This document shows, in pieces, positions 52,716 through 60,324 of a DNA stretch of 64,000 nucleotides. Source of the DNA: SIG603 sp964369225 (GTDB taxonomy: Bacteria > Bacillota > Clostridia > Oscillospirales > Acutalibacteraceae); the NCBI GenBank assembly GCA_964369225.1, contig CAYJER010000001.1, positions 148,164 through 212,163 of the forward strand, in the 5' to 3' direction. Position 1 is the first letter of the stretch, and each line of letters opens with the position of its first letter. The position numbers and the translations under genes were made by a program. The notes under the pieces were generated by a model. It worked only from the letters and a program-made list of their open reading frames with translations. It ran no database searches and was not told the DNA's origin.

Positions 52716-53834
52716 TTAGTATTGTCCGTACTTCTCTATTGCGTGCATTACGGCTCTCATACTTAAAAGACTACTACCGTTATTGATAGACCCAGCAGTA
52801 TAAACATTTAAACCTCTAAGGTCATTCTCTTTAGCCATTTCACAATCTCTTTTAACTTCTGCGATTATCTCATCTGCGTTATTTCTCATAAACGTGAATG
52901 GAGCTAATTGTCCGTCTATTCTAGCCTTTGGAAGATGTTTTCTAATATTTCTAACACTTAATGTCGGACCAAAGTTACAGCCATTCAAATTAAGCTTTGC
53001 CAAAATAGGCAACAAATGCTCCATTTCTGAATCTGAATGCTGATATCTTACATCATTTTCATCAGGCGATACTGTTTCAAACACTTTCTTTAAAATTGGA
53101 AAAGCAAAAGTCTCATACATTTCTGGAGTCATCAATGCACAGTCATCATCTGCAAACCCAAAACCTTTTGCTGTTACGCCCGTTATCAAACCAGCTTCTC
53201 TATCAAAAACTTCTATGTATTTTAAGATTATATTTTGAATGCTTTGGCTAAATCTCTCAACTAATTCAGGTTCATCATAGAACATAAAGATGAAATTTTC
53301 AGGTCCTAGAATAGATGTCGCCAATGTGACAGGCCCTCTTACATGGTGTTGAATATCAGGCTTAATTCCATAAGTTTCGTAAATTCTTTTTTTCTCTTTT
53401 TCCCAATTTTCAGGCAAAACAAATTCTTCAAAATTCATTTTATCAACTTTATCTAGTTGTTTCTCTAAATCCTGTGCTGTCTCTATGTCTGAATGTAGCC
53501 AAAGTGAGCCAGCATGATAATCATAACTACCGCCGAAAATCTCGCCAATCCTCTTAGTTTTCGGAAAAATTGCATCCAACGGAAGAAACTCCTCTTTAAG
53601 CAAACGTTTACCAACTATCTTTTCAGCTAAGTCATTATATTGTTTGTTTAAGAAAATTCTTCTTTCTCTTTCTGTTTCTCCCCAAGGTTCTCCCTCTTCT
53701 CCAAGTTCAGCAAATACGCATTCGTCGCTCATTCGTATACCCATAGCAACTTGTGTTGCTTCTTTTGAGAAACAGTTTTCTTTATGAGCTATCTCATCTG
53801 CTTCCCAAAATTTTTCTAAGTTCACTTCAATCAT
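52716..53834 (-). CDS. Uroporphyrinogen decarboxylase-like (URO-D/MtaA superfamily) protein
   Basis: This 372-residue TIM-barrel protein resembles the URO-D/MtaA group. It has a central HHVRGPVTLATSILGPENFI segment (about 172-191) and a likely metal-binding RYQHSDSEMEH ... LNLNGCNFGPTLSVR region with His and Cys. Heme synthesis genes are absent nearby. It ends just before the T-box promoter and has its own promoter at 53864-53892. It is related in fold to, but not closely similar to, the protein at 37227. A role in methyl transfer or in an uncharacterised decarboxylation is possible; I cannot choose. Confidence 0.75.
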   Translation of the reverse strand: MIEVNLEKFWEADEIAHKENCFSKEATQVAMGIRMSDECVFAELGEEGEPWGETERERRIFLNKQYNDLAEKIVGKRLLKEEFLPLDAIFPKTKRIGEIFGGSYDYHAGSLWLHSDIETAQDLEKQLDKVDKMNFEEFVLPENWEKEKKRIYETYGIKPDIQHHVRGPVTLATSILGPENFIFMFYDEPELVERFSQSIQNIILKYIEVFDREAGLITGVTAKGFGFADDDCALMTPEMYETFAFPILKKVFETVSPDENDVRYQHSDSEMEHLLPILAKLNLNGCNFGPTLSVRNIRKHLPKARIDGQLAPFTFMRNNADEIIAEVKRDCEMAKENDLRGLNVYTAGSINNGSSLLSMRAVMHAIEKYGQY

Positions 53835-53863
53835 TTTTGCACCTCAAAAATTTATTTGAGATA

Positions 53864-53892
53864 ATTATACATTGCATTTTTGAAAATAGCAA
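53864..53892 (-). promoter_or_regulatory. Promoter of the second URO-D-like gene
   Basis: Minus strand TTGCTA (53887-53892), 17 bases, TATAAT (53864-53869), 30 bases before the ATG. Confidence 0.7.
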
Positions 53893-54109
53893 TAGATAAA
53901 TTAAAAATAATTTTATAAATATTAAACATTATCACAAATTCACAAATGCTATTACCACGTGATAAACACTAGCTATTTGTATAAGTACATGATAATTTAT
54001 TTTAAAAATTTTAAATAATCAAAATTTGTCAAAAATTGCAAAGAATAAAACTGATTTTCAAAACCAAAATAATATCACAAACGCAAAATAAATTTTAGGA
54101 GAATTGAAA

Positions 54110-54292
54110 ATGAAAAATCTAGTACCGGAAGCAAAAGAAGCTCTAAACAAGATGAAAATGGAATCAGCTAGTCAAGTAGGTGTTAACCTAAAGCAAGGCT
54201 ACAACGGCGATCTAACATCAAAAGAAGCTGGTTCAGTTGGCGGTCAAATGGTTAAGAACATGATCAAGAGTTATGAAGAAGGCATGAAATAA
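54110..54292 (+). CDS. Alpha/beta-type small acid-soluble spore protein
   Basis: This 60-residue protein starts at the ATG at 54110, with AGGAG 8 bases upstream; an in-frame TTG at 54104 is less likely. It shows the alpha/beta SASP pattern. Examples are LVPEAKEALNKMKMESASQV, with the germination-protease cleavage region at MES-AS, and GSVGGQMVKNMIKS for the second helix. It coats and protects DNA in the dormant spore. Expression should be forespore-specific by sigma-G, though I could not fix a clean sigma-G promoter. It is shorter than typical SASPs only by a few residues. It shows that the organism belongs to a sporulating lineage. Confidence 0.93.
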   Translation: MKNLVPEAKEALNKMKMESASQVGVNLKQGYNGDLTSKEAGSVGGQMVKNMIKSYEEGMK

Positions 54293-54305
54293 GCCAAATT
54301 CAAAT

Positions 54306-54328
54306 GGAGCGACCAAAACGGTCGCTCC
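54306..54328 (+). terminator. Hairpin after the spore protein gene (repeat-type terminator)
   Basis: GGAGCGACC and GGTCGCTCC form a 9-bp stem with an AAAAC loop, 13 bases after the SASP stop. There is only a weak T-run. The same hairpin recurs at 54594-54617 after asnB, so it is both a repeat and a possible transcript end. Confidence 0.6.
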
Positions 54329-54387
54329 TAAACTTGTATAAAACCTAAATCAAAAAACACAAACTAACAAGATTAAATGTTCAATCG

Positions 54388-54422
54388 TAGGGGAGGGTCT
54401 CTGTGCAGACGTGTTGATTACG
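54388..54422. repeat. GACGTG-type repeat fragment, family 3
   Basis: It begins GTAGGGGAGGGTCTCTG and ends CAGACGTGTTGATTACG. Related text is at 24306-24335 (CACGGTCTCGGCACAGACGTGC) and 63879-63932 (CAGACGTGACC, GAGACGTGTTGATTATACG). Confidence 0.5.
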
Positions 54423-54464
54423 ATTTTTTATATAAAACAAATTCGTTAAAACGCACATATTAAT

Positions 54465-54540
54465 GTAGGGGCGGATATTATCCGCCTAAGAAATTTAAGC
54501 AAAATCACGGACTTTTTAGGCGGATAATATCCGCCCCTAC
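54465..54540. repeat. 76-bp palindromic repeat, family 1 (copy C)
   Basis: Starts GTAGGGGCGGATATTATCCG, ends CGGATAATATCCGCCCCTAC, with the core CACGGACTTTTTAGGCGG. It has the same length as the copy at 24353-24428 and the same orientation as the copy at 60187-60261. Confidence 0.9.
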
Positions 54541-54593
54541 AATATTTAAACAAATTTGTGTAATATTTTTTAGTATAACTTTTTTACAGACTC

Positions 54594-54617
54594 AGGAGCG
54601 ACCAAACGGTCGCTCCT
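54594..54617 (-). terminator. Hairpin after asnB (second copy of GGAGCGACC hairpin)
   Basis: AGGAGCGACC-AAAC-GGTCGCTCCT is a 10-bp stem, 6 bases after the asnB stop on the minus strand. No T-run follows. It mirrors the hairpin at 54306-54328. Confidence 0.55.
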
Positions 54618-54622
54618 AAACT

Positions 54623-56461
54623 TTATATATCTAAATAAATGTTGTATCTTATTAGCCAATAGTTTATCTGCAAGATGTATGCTAAAAGTTGAGGTCCTGC
54701 CATCAATTGCCCAAACCATGGCTTACCATAGTCAAACTTTTCTTTTAAAAGTGCTTTTGCGGTTTCCTCAGAAATAATTTTGTGTATAGGTTGCTGTTTA
54801 TCCCTTAATACATAGCGTAACTTTTCTTTTAACTGTTGCTCATACTTAGGGTTGTGTGTCTTAGGATATGGCTTTTTCTTCCTAAACAAAATGTCTTGTG
54901 GAAGTGTAAGCTGTGCGGCATCCCTTAGAATATACTTGTTTTGTCCGTTTCTATACTTATAATCCCACGGACAATTATAGATATATTCAATCAACCTATG
55001 ATCCGCATAAGGTACACGAACCTCTAAACCGCTATACATGCTACATCTATCTTTTCTATCTAGCAATGTTTGCATAAACCACTTGATGTTTAAATATGTC
55101 ATCTTTCTCCAGTGTTTATCCTCAGCGTTTTCATTGCCTATTAGTGAAACAGACTCTATACTTTCTTGATATTTTTGTTGTGAATATTCTTTTATATTCA
55201 GAAATTCAGCCAAATCTTTATTTATTAGCGAATTTCTAAAATCCATCTCTCTAGACCACGGGAATCCAGAGTCTTCTTTGTTCATAAACCAAGGATATCC
55301 GCCAAAAACTTCATCTGCACATTCACCGCACAACACAACATCATGATTTTCTTTTACTTCTTTACAGAATTGCAGTAGTGAACTGTCAACATCTGCCATT
55401 CCTGGCAAATCTTTTGCAATAACTGCCTCAAATAAAGATTTATAAAGCGAATCCGTGCTACATATCAAAGTAGTGTGTTCAGTTCCAAGATAATTACTCA
55501 CCATTCTAGCCCATGGTTCGTCTGCACTCGGCTCATACTTTGTTGGCGAGAAATATTCAGAATTGCCCTCAAAATCGAATGAATAGGTCTGTAAATTCTT
55601 GTCTTTTAAAGTTTTAGAGGCAAGAGCTGTGACAACACTCGAATCTAGTCCACCTGATAAAAATGTGCATATAGGCACATCTGATACCATTTGTCTTTCT
55701 GCAATATCTTCAAGCAATTCTCTAACGTTTAGCACCGCTTGTTCATAGCTGTCTTCAATTTCATGGGCTACTAATTTAAAATATTCTTTCTCTCTAAAGC
55801 CGTTTTTATCAAAAATTGCTATGGTAGAAGGTTTAAGCTCATAAATATCTTTAAACACACCACACCCAGAGGTTCTAGCAGGACCTATTCCTATTATCTC
55901 TTGCAAACCTTGCTTATCAATTATCGGTCTTACTCCTGGGTATTCAAACAGGCTTTTTATTTCAGAAGCAAACACAATTCTGTCAGGCACCATCGTATAA
56001 AACAAAGGCTTAACACCAAACCTATCACGGCACATAAACAAACGTTGCTCTCGTGGGTCGTCAACAACAAATGCAAAAATACCATTGAGTTTATTCGGAC
56101 AATCCTCTCCATACTCTATGTATGCCTTTAAGAGTACTTCTGTGTCGCATCTTGTATCAAAGGTGTAACCCTTTGTGAGTAAATCCCTTTTTATCTCATT
56201 GGTATTGTAAATTTCACCATTATAGGCAATTGCAAACTCAAACTCACCTAACTTAAAAGTCATAGGTTGCTTTCCAAAAAGAGGGTCCATAACCGCTAGT
56301 CTTGCATGAGACAAAACCACATTTTTTGATACATATGTACCCCTGTCGTTAGGACCCCTGTGCGCAATTCTTCCAGCCATTCTCTTCCCTAAGTTTCCCC
56401 AAAGATATCTCTCTTCCCAAAGGTTTTCACTAAAACCTGCAAAACCTGCAAATCCACACAT
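54623..56461 (-). CDS. asnB: Asparagine synthetase B (glutamine-hydrolysing)
   Basis: This 612-residue enzyme starts MCGFAGF, with nucleophile Cys2 of the class II glutaminase domain (to about 215). The synthetase domain follows with the pyrophosphate loop FLSGGLDSSVV and RVPYADHRLIEYIYN. It makes free asparagine from aspartate, ATP and glutamine. Length is like Bacillus AsnB/AsnO. It is notable that the same window encodes a transamidation route for Asn-tRNA, so free Asn and Asn-tRNA may be made separately. GGTGAT precedes the start codon. Confidence 0.95.
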   Translation of the reverse strand: MCGFAGFAGFSENLWEERYLWGNLGKRMAGRIAHRGPNDRGTYVSKNVVLSHARLAVMDPLFGKQPMTFKLGEFEFAIAYNGEIYNTNEIKRDLLTKGYTFDTRCDTEVLLKAYIEYGEDCPNKLNGIFAFVVDDPREQRLFMCRDRFGVKPLFYTMVPDRIVFASEIKSLFEYPGVRPIIDKQGLQEIIGIGPARTSGCGVFKDIYELKPSTIAIFDKNGFREKEYFKLVAHEIEDSYEQAVLNVRELLEDIAERQMVSDVPICTFLSGGLDSSVVTALASKTLKDKNLQTYSFDFEGNSEYFSPTKYEPSADEPWARMVSNYLGTEHTTLICSTDSLYKSLFEAVIAKDLPGMADVDSSLLQFCKEVKENHDVVLCGECADEVFGGYPWFMNKEDSGFPWSREMDFRNSLINKDLAEFLNIKEYSQQKYQESIESVSLIGNENAEDKHWRKMTYLNIKWFMQTLLDRKDRCSMYSGLEVRVPYADHRLIEYIYNCPWDYKYRNGQNKYILRDAAQLTLPQDILFRKKKPYPKTHNPKYEQQLKEKLRYVLRDKQQPIHKIISEETAKALLKEKFDYGKPWFGQLMAGPQLLAYILQINYWLIRYNIYLDI

Positions 56462-56483
56462 ACTATCACCATGTCTTTCTTAA

Positions 56484-56523
56484 ATATTTCCATAAATATA
56501 TAATATATTATATGTGGAAATAT
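56484..56523. repeat. Weak inverted repeat between the poly-Asp gene and asnB
   Basis: ATATTTCCA (56484-56492) and TGGAAATAT (56515-56523) flank an A+T-only centre. It could be an A+T-rich terminator for the upstream gene or a binding site. Nothing decides this. Confidence 0.4.
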
Positions 56524-56551
56524 CAATATAAGTCATAGTTTAATAAACAAA

Positions 56552-58024
56552 TTATAATTTTATCTTATTTAGTTCTTCAATCATTGCAGTTCGTCTTTTG
56601 TATTTAATCTTAAAATCGTCTACTATGTTTACAACAATTGGTTTGCCACCCTTAATCCTAGTCATAGCCCTTAAAAGTTTTACTATGTATTTATAGGTTT
56701 CTCTGTTAGAAGAGTTTTGAGAATATTGATTTACAATTTCTGCATAAATTCTTATAACATCACTAGGATAATGTTTTTTAAGTTCGTTTACATAAGTGAA
56801 GAAACAATTATAATTTTGCTCACATTCTATGTAATAAATTATTCTGTCGTAAAGCTTTTCATTTTCATACAATTTAACTTTAAAATAATCTACTTCAATT
56901 GCATTGATTATTTTTTCTCTTACTATTATCCATTCCTCTTGAGTGTACACAGCCTTTAGTTCCTCAAAAACTTCAACATTCCCTATGTCTTCCTTTATAC
57001 ATAACCTAAACAACTGCTTTACGTAATTATCTTTATCTTCAAGTAAGGCATATGCTTCTTTTAACTTATAGTGATATTTTTTCACTAAACGTTCATCATC
57101 ATTATCTATCACTAGACTTTCTTTTAATATTTCAACAGCTGTAAGAAAATCGCTTTTTAGAAAAAGTCTCTCAATATATACTAACCTATTTGTAGGAAGC
57201 TGCCAATCCTTCTTGAAAAATTCCAAAACTTCGCTTTCATTTGTTCCTAGTTCATCATTTATCTCGGTATATCTAATTAAAGCATTTTCATAGATTAGAG
57301 AAACATGCCAATCTTTAAATTTTTCCATTAGTTCAATCATTTTACTAAGTTTTATTTTTAGTAATTCATTTCTAGGAAGTATGTTTTCAATAATAGTTTC
57401 GGTATGACGAATGTTACAACCTTTATTGTATGTGTTAATCCACACTTCTTTAATTTGTTTTTTTGTTTCTTTATCTGCTAACTCATATATATCCCTAACA
57501 TATGCACTGCACAAATCAAGGATAGTAGCTACTTTATTTATAGTATACTCATTAAGAAGTAAACACTTTTCATAAAGATAATTAATGATTAAATTTGATA
57601 ATTCATGTTTCTCGTTGTCAAGCAAACTATCAACTAAATTCCAAAATTCATATAATTCAAGTTTTACTTCTTCATATAGGTTTTTATGATTGTCTTCATC
57701 ATTACAATCACCGTCGTCATCGTAATAATCATCATAATCATCATAATCATCATCATCGTCATCATCGTAGTCGTAATATTCATTAACTATTCTACTATGA
57801 ATATGATGGTTATAAGCAGTCTCCAATCTAATTTTATTAAGTATATCATCTATAATATCTTTATAAATTTGAATGTCTAAATTATCATAGTATTTTGCTC
57901 CTACCAATTTAACTACATTCTGCAATTCTTCATTATCTTCAATAGCTTTTTTAAGTATTCTTTTTAAGTCATCTATACTTAAACAATCTATCATTTCATC
58001 AATATTAATAATTCTATTATTCAT
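56552..58024 (-). CDS. Uncharacterised helical protein with poly-Asp/Tyr tract
   Basis: I do not recognise this 490-residue protein. It is predicted mostly alpha-helical. Residues about 88-117 form an extreme acidic tract of Asp with Tyr, Asn and Gly. The first 80 residues (CLSIDDLKRILKKAIEDNEE, LQNVVKL) resemble the helical segment found in some SWIM zinc-finger and related repeat proteins; the rest resembles helical repeats (AVEILKESLVIDNDDE, LEDKDNYVKQLFRLCIKED). The tract is encoded by an imperfect GAT/GAC/TAT microsatellite at about 57707-57782, which could change length in frame. The start overlaps the YjbR-like stop by 8 bases, indicating coupling. Confidence 0.7.
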   Translation of the reverse strand: MNNRIINIDEMIDCLSIDDLKRILKKAIEDNEELQNVVKLVGAKYYDNLDIQIYKDIIDDILNKIRLETAYNHHIHSRIVNEYYDYDDDDDDDYDDYDDYYDDDGDCNDEDNHKNLYEEVKLELYEFWNLVDSLLDNEKHELSNLIINYLYEKCLLLNEYTINKVATILDLCSAYVRDIYELADKETKKQIKEVWINTYNKGCNIRHTETIIENILPRNELLKIKLSKMIELMEKFKDWHVSLIYENALIRYTEINDELGTNESEVLEFFKKDWQLPTNRLVYIERLFLKSDFLTAVEILKESLVIDNDDERLVKKYHYKLKEAYALLEDKDNYVKQLFRLCIKEDIGNVEVFEELKAVYTQEEWIIVREKIINAIEVDYFKVKLYENEKLYDRIIYYIECEQNYNCFFTYVNELKKHYPSDVIRIYAEIVNQYSQNSSNRETYKYIVKLLRAMTRIKGGKPIVVNIVDDFKIKYKRRTAMIEELNKIKL

Positions 58025-58364
58025 ATGAAATTTTGCTCCTTTTGGGTTTTATTAGATTGTAGCTATGCTCTATCATTCTAAACATTTCTTCTTTTCCAAC
58101 ATCACCGTCAATATAGACTGTGTTCCAGTGCTTTTTGTTTAAGTGCCAACCCGGAACTATAGCTTCATAAACAGAACGCAGAAAATCCGCTTCCATAGGA
58201 TCACATTTTAGGCTGATATAGTCTTTAAAATCTTTGTTGCCAAGCAATGCAAAAATCTTCTTGTTAGAACTATGCCTAATTACAAGTGTCGTATCGTCAA
58301 ACGGATAATCTTTATAAGTTAAATTGAAGCTAAGGCAGTAATCGATAATCTCTGCCCTATCCAT
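58017..58364 (-). CDS. MmcQ/YjbR-family protein
   Basis: This 115-residue protein matches the YjbR (MmcQ) family, a small alpha/beta fold similar to the double-wing DNA-binding motif. It has DYCLSFNLTYKDYPFDDTTL near the start and VPGWHLNKKHWNTVYID (about 69-85). The function is unproven. Its ATG is 1 base from the stop of the DUF711 gene, so it belongs to the ACT/DUF711 operon. Confidence 0.88.
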   Translation of the reverse strand: MDRAEIIDYCLSFNLTYKDYPFDDTTLVIRHSSNKKIFALLGNKDFKDYISLKCDPMEADFLRSVYEAIVPGWHLNKKHWNTVYIDGDVGKEEMFRMIEHSYNLIKPKRSKISYE

Positions 58365-58365
58365 A

Positions 58366-59727
58366 TTAATTTTTTAGGCTTTGTAGTGGAGCTGGTATTC
58401 TGCCAACTCTGTTTACAAATACTGAAGGACTTTTTGTGTTTACAGCCATAATAGGGCCACCGCCTAGAAGACCGCCAAAGTTTAGCTCTTCACCGGCTAC
58501 TTTTCCAACCGCTGGGATAAGTCTTACAGCTGTAGTCTTTGAGTTTACCATTCCTATGGCTGCCTCATCTGCAATAATTCCAGAAATAATCTCGGCTGTG
58601 GTGTCACCAGGAATAATAATCATGTCAAGACCAACAGAACATACACATGTCATAGCCTCTAGTTTATTAAGTGTTAATGCTCCACTTCTTGCAGCTTCTA
58701 TCATTCCAGCATCTTCTGAAACTGGAATAAAAGCACCAGAAAGTCCACCAACATGAGAAGAAGCCATAACTCCGCCTTTTTTAACTGCATCATTTAATAA
58801 TGCAAGAGCCGCAGTTGTTCCATGCGCACCACATTGCTCTAGTCCCATTTCTTCTAGGATGTAAGCAACGCTGTCGCCAACCGCTGGAGTAGGTGCTAGT
58901 GAAAGGTCAACTATTCCAAATGGAACTTGAAGTCTATCAGAGGCCTCCATGGCTACTAATTGTCCCATTCTTGTTATTTTAAACGCTGTTTTCTTAATTA
59001 AATCTGCAACTTCTGTTAAGTCACTGTCTTTTGGAAGTTTAGACAACGCCGCTCTTACAACACCAGGGCCTGAAACACCAACATTAATTACGCAGTCAGG
59101 CTCACCAACACCATGGAAAGCACCTGCCATAAATGGGTTGTCCTCAGGAGCATTACAAAAAACTACAAGTTTCGCAGCGCCTATGCACTCTCTATCGCTT
59201 GTAAGCTCTGCACAATCTTTGATAACTTGTCCCATTTTTTTAACGGCACTCATGTTAATTCCAGCCTTAGTTGTTCCAACATTTACAGATGAACACACAA
59301 AGTTTGTCTCTGCCAATGCTTGGGGAATACTGTCAATAAGCGCATAGTCACCAGATGAAAACCCTTTATGAACCAAGGCTGAATATCCGCCTATAAAGTT
59401 TACTCCAACCTCTCTTGCGGCTTTGTCAAGCACTCTTGCAAAATGAATTGGGTTAGAGCTTTTATTTGCTCCTGCAAGCATAGCTATTGGAGTAACTGAA
59501 ATTCTCTTGTTTACAATTGGAATACCATATTGTTTGCTTATGTCCTCACCTGTCTTAACTAGGTTTTGGGCATATCTACAAATTTTATCGTATACCATGT
59601 CTAAAGACTTATTTGTGTCTGAATTGATACAATCAACAAGTGAAATACCCATTGTAATTGTACGCACGTCTAAATCTTCATTGTCTATCATGTTGATAGT
59701 TTCTAATATATCTTTAGTATTTATCAT
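58366..59727 (-). CDS. PFL-family protein (DUF711/UPF0210)
   Basis: This 453-residue protein is a full-length DUF711 member. Landmarks are IRTITMGISLVDCI-like text (RTITMGISLVDCIN), GVNFIGGYSALVHKGFSSGD, VNVGVSGPGVVRAAL and GAHGTTAALALLNDAVKKGG. The family is distantly related to pyruvate-formate-lyase folds but lacks its glycyl radical loop, and the biochemical role is unknown. It is nearly always paired with a small ACT protein, as here (11 bases upstream). Confidence 0.95.
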   Translation of the reverse strand: MINTKDILETINMIDNEDLDVRTITMGISLVDCINSDTNKSLDMVYDKICRYAQNLVKTGEDISKQYGIPIVNKRISVTPIAMLAGANKSSNPIHFARVLDKAAREVGVNFIGGYSALVHKGFSSGDYALIDSIPQALAETNFVCSSVNVGTTKAGINMSAVKKMGQVIKDCAELTSDRECIGAAKLVVFCNAPEDNPFMAGAFHGVGEPDCVINVGVSGPGVVRAALSKLPKDSDLTEVADLIKKTAFKITRMGQLVAMEASDRLQVPFGIVDLSLAPTPAVGDSVAYILEEMGLEQCGAHGTTAALALLNDAVKKGGVMASSHVGGLSGAFIPVSEDAGMIEAARSGALTLNKLEAMTCVCSVGLDMIIIPGDTTAEIISGIIADEAAIGMVNSKTTAVRLIPAVGKVAGEELNFGGLLGGGPIMAVNTKSPSVFVNRVGRIPAPLQSLKN

Positions 59728-59738
59728 AAAAGACCCCC

Positions 59739-60008
59739 TTATATGCGGTGCATTGAATTAAATATATCCTCGTGCATTGAGTGAATTTTAAGACCCATCT
59801 CTTCGCCTAAAGCTGTTAGTCTGTCAGAAAAATCACCAAATGAACATGAACAACTAGATATATCAACCATCATAACCATAGCAAACATTTCTTGCATGAT
59901 TGATTGCGAAACATCTGTTACATTCACCCCATATTCAGCACATACAGTAGAAACTTTTGCAAGAATTCCTACCATGTCTTTTCCTATTACTGTTATAACT
60001 GCCTTCAT
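59739..60008 (-). CDS. ACT domain protein (UPF0237)
   Basis: This 89-residue protein consists of a single ACT domain, opening MKAVITVIGKDMVGILAKVS. I chose the ATG at 60006-60008, with GGTGG upstream; a longer frame from 60035 adds nine residues with no ribosome binding site. ACT domains bind small ligands such as amino acids. It is probably the ligand sensor of the DUF711 protein encoded next to it. SCSCSF (about 65-70) is a small Cys/Ser cluster. Confidence 0.92.
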   Translation of the reverse strand: MKAVITVIGKDMVGILAKVSTVCAEYGVNVTDVSQSIMQEMFAMVMMVDISSCSCSFGDFSDRLTALGEEMGLKIHSMHEDIFNSMHRI

Positions 60009-60090
60009 AAAAACCACCAAATGATATCTAGACACAAGAACCTTGACAAGATATCAAACCTTTCTTATACAATTATTTTTTTCTTTTTAT

Positions 60091-60119
60091 ATTATGGACT
60101 ATATTTAATCTTATGTCAA
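60091..60119 (-). promoter_or_regulatory. Promoter of the ACT/DUF711 operon
   Basis: Minus strand TTGACA (60114-60119), 17 bases, CATAAT (60091-60096), about 85 bases before the ACT gene ATG. Confidence 0.65.
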
Positions 60120-60186
60120 TAGAACAAATTGAAAATATTAACTAGTTTTCGACTTTAATTCAATTCATTAAACCGCACAAATTAAT

Positions 60187-60261
60187 GTAGGGGCGGATAT
60201 TATCCGCCTATGAAATTAAGACTAAATTCAGACTTTTTAGGCGGATAATATCCGCCCCTAC
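60187..60261. repeat. 75-bp palindromic repeat, family 1 (copy D)
   Basis: Starts GTAGGGGCGGATATTATCCG and ends CGGATAATATCCGCCCCTAC, with the core GACTTTTTAGGCGG. It is in the same orientation as the copy at 54465-54540 and one base shorter. Confidence 0.9.
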
Positions 60262-60324
60262 ATGGCTAAATTTTGCTAAAGGCACGACCGCCCCTACATT
60301 GATATTATTAATTCAACATATATT

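Larger units (their letters stand above)
54293..54622. other. Repeat island between the spore protein gene and asnB
   Basis: In 330 bases there are two copies of a GGAGCGACC-AAA(A)C-GGTCGCTCC hairpin (54306-54328 and 54594-54617) at the two ends. A GTAGGGGAGGG...CAGACGTGTTGATTACG stretch (54388-54422) and a full 76-bp family 1 element (54465-54540) lie between them. No reading frame is supported. Confidence 0.8.
60009..60324. other. Intergenic region of 316 bases
   Basis: It holds the ACT operon promoter and leader, then a family 1 repeat (60187-60261) and a trailing GACCGCCCCTAC fragment (60285-60298). No reading frame is supported. The end of the carotenoid-oxygenase-like gene lies just beyond, and the repeat is its nearest hairpin. 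Confidence 0.7.

Noticed and set aside
53990..54020. Sigma-G promoter for the spore protein gene (CATGATA near 53999)
   Set aside because: A -10-like CATNNTA is present, but no GNATA-type -35 stands at the right distance, and the leader would be about 100 bases.
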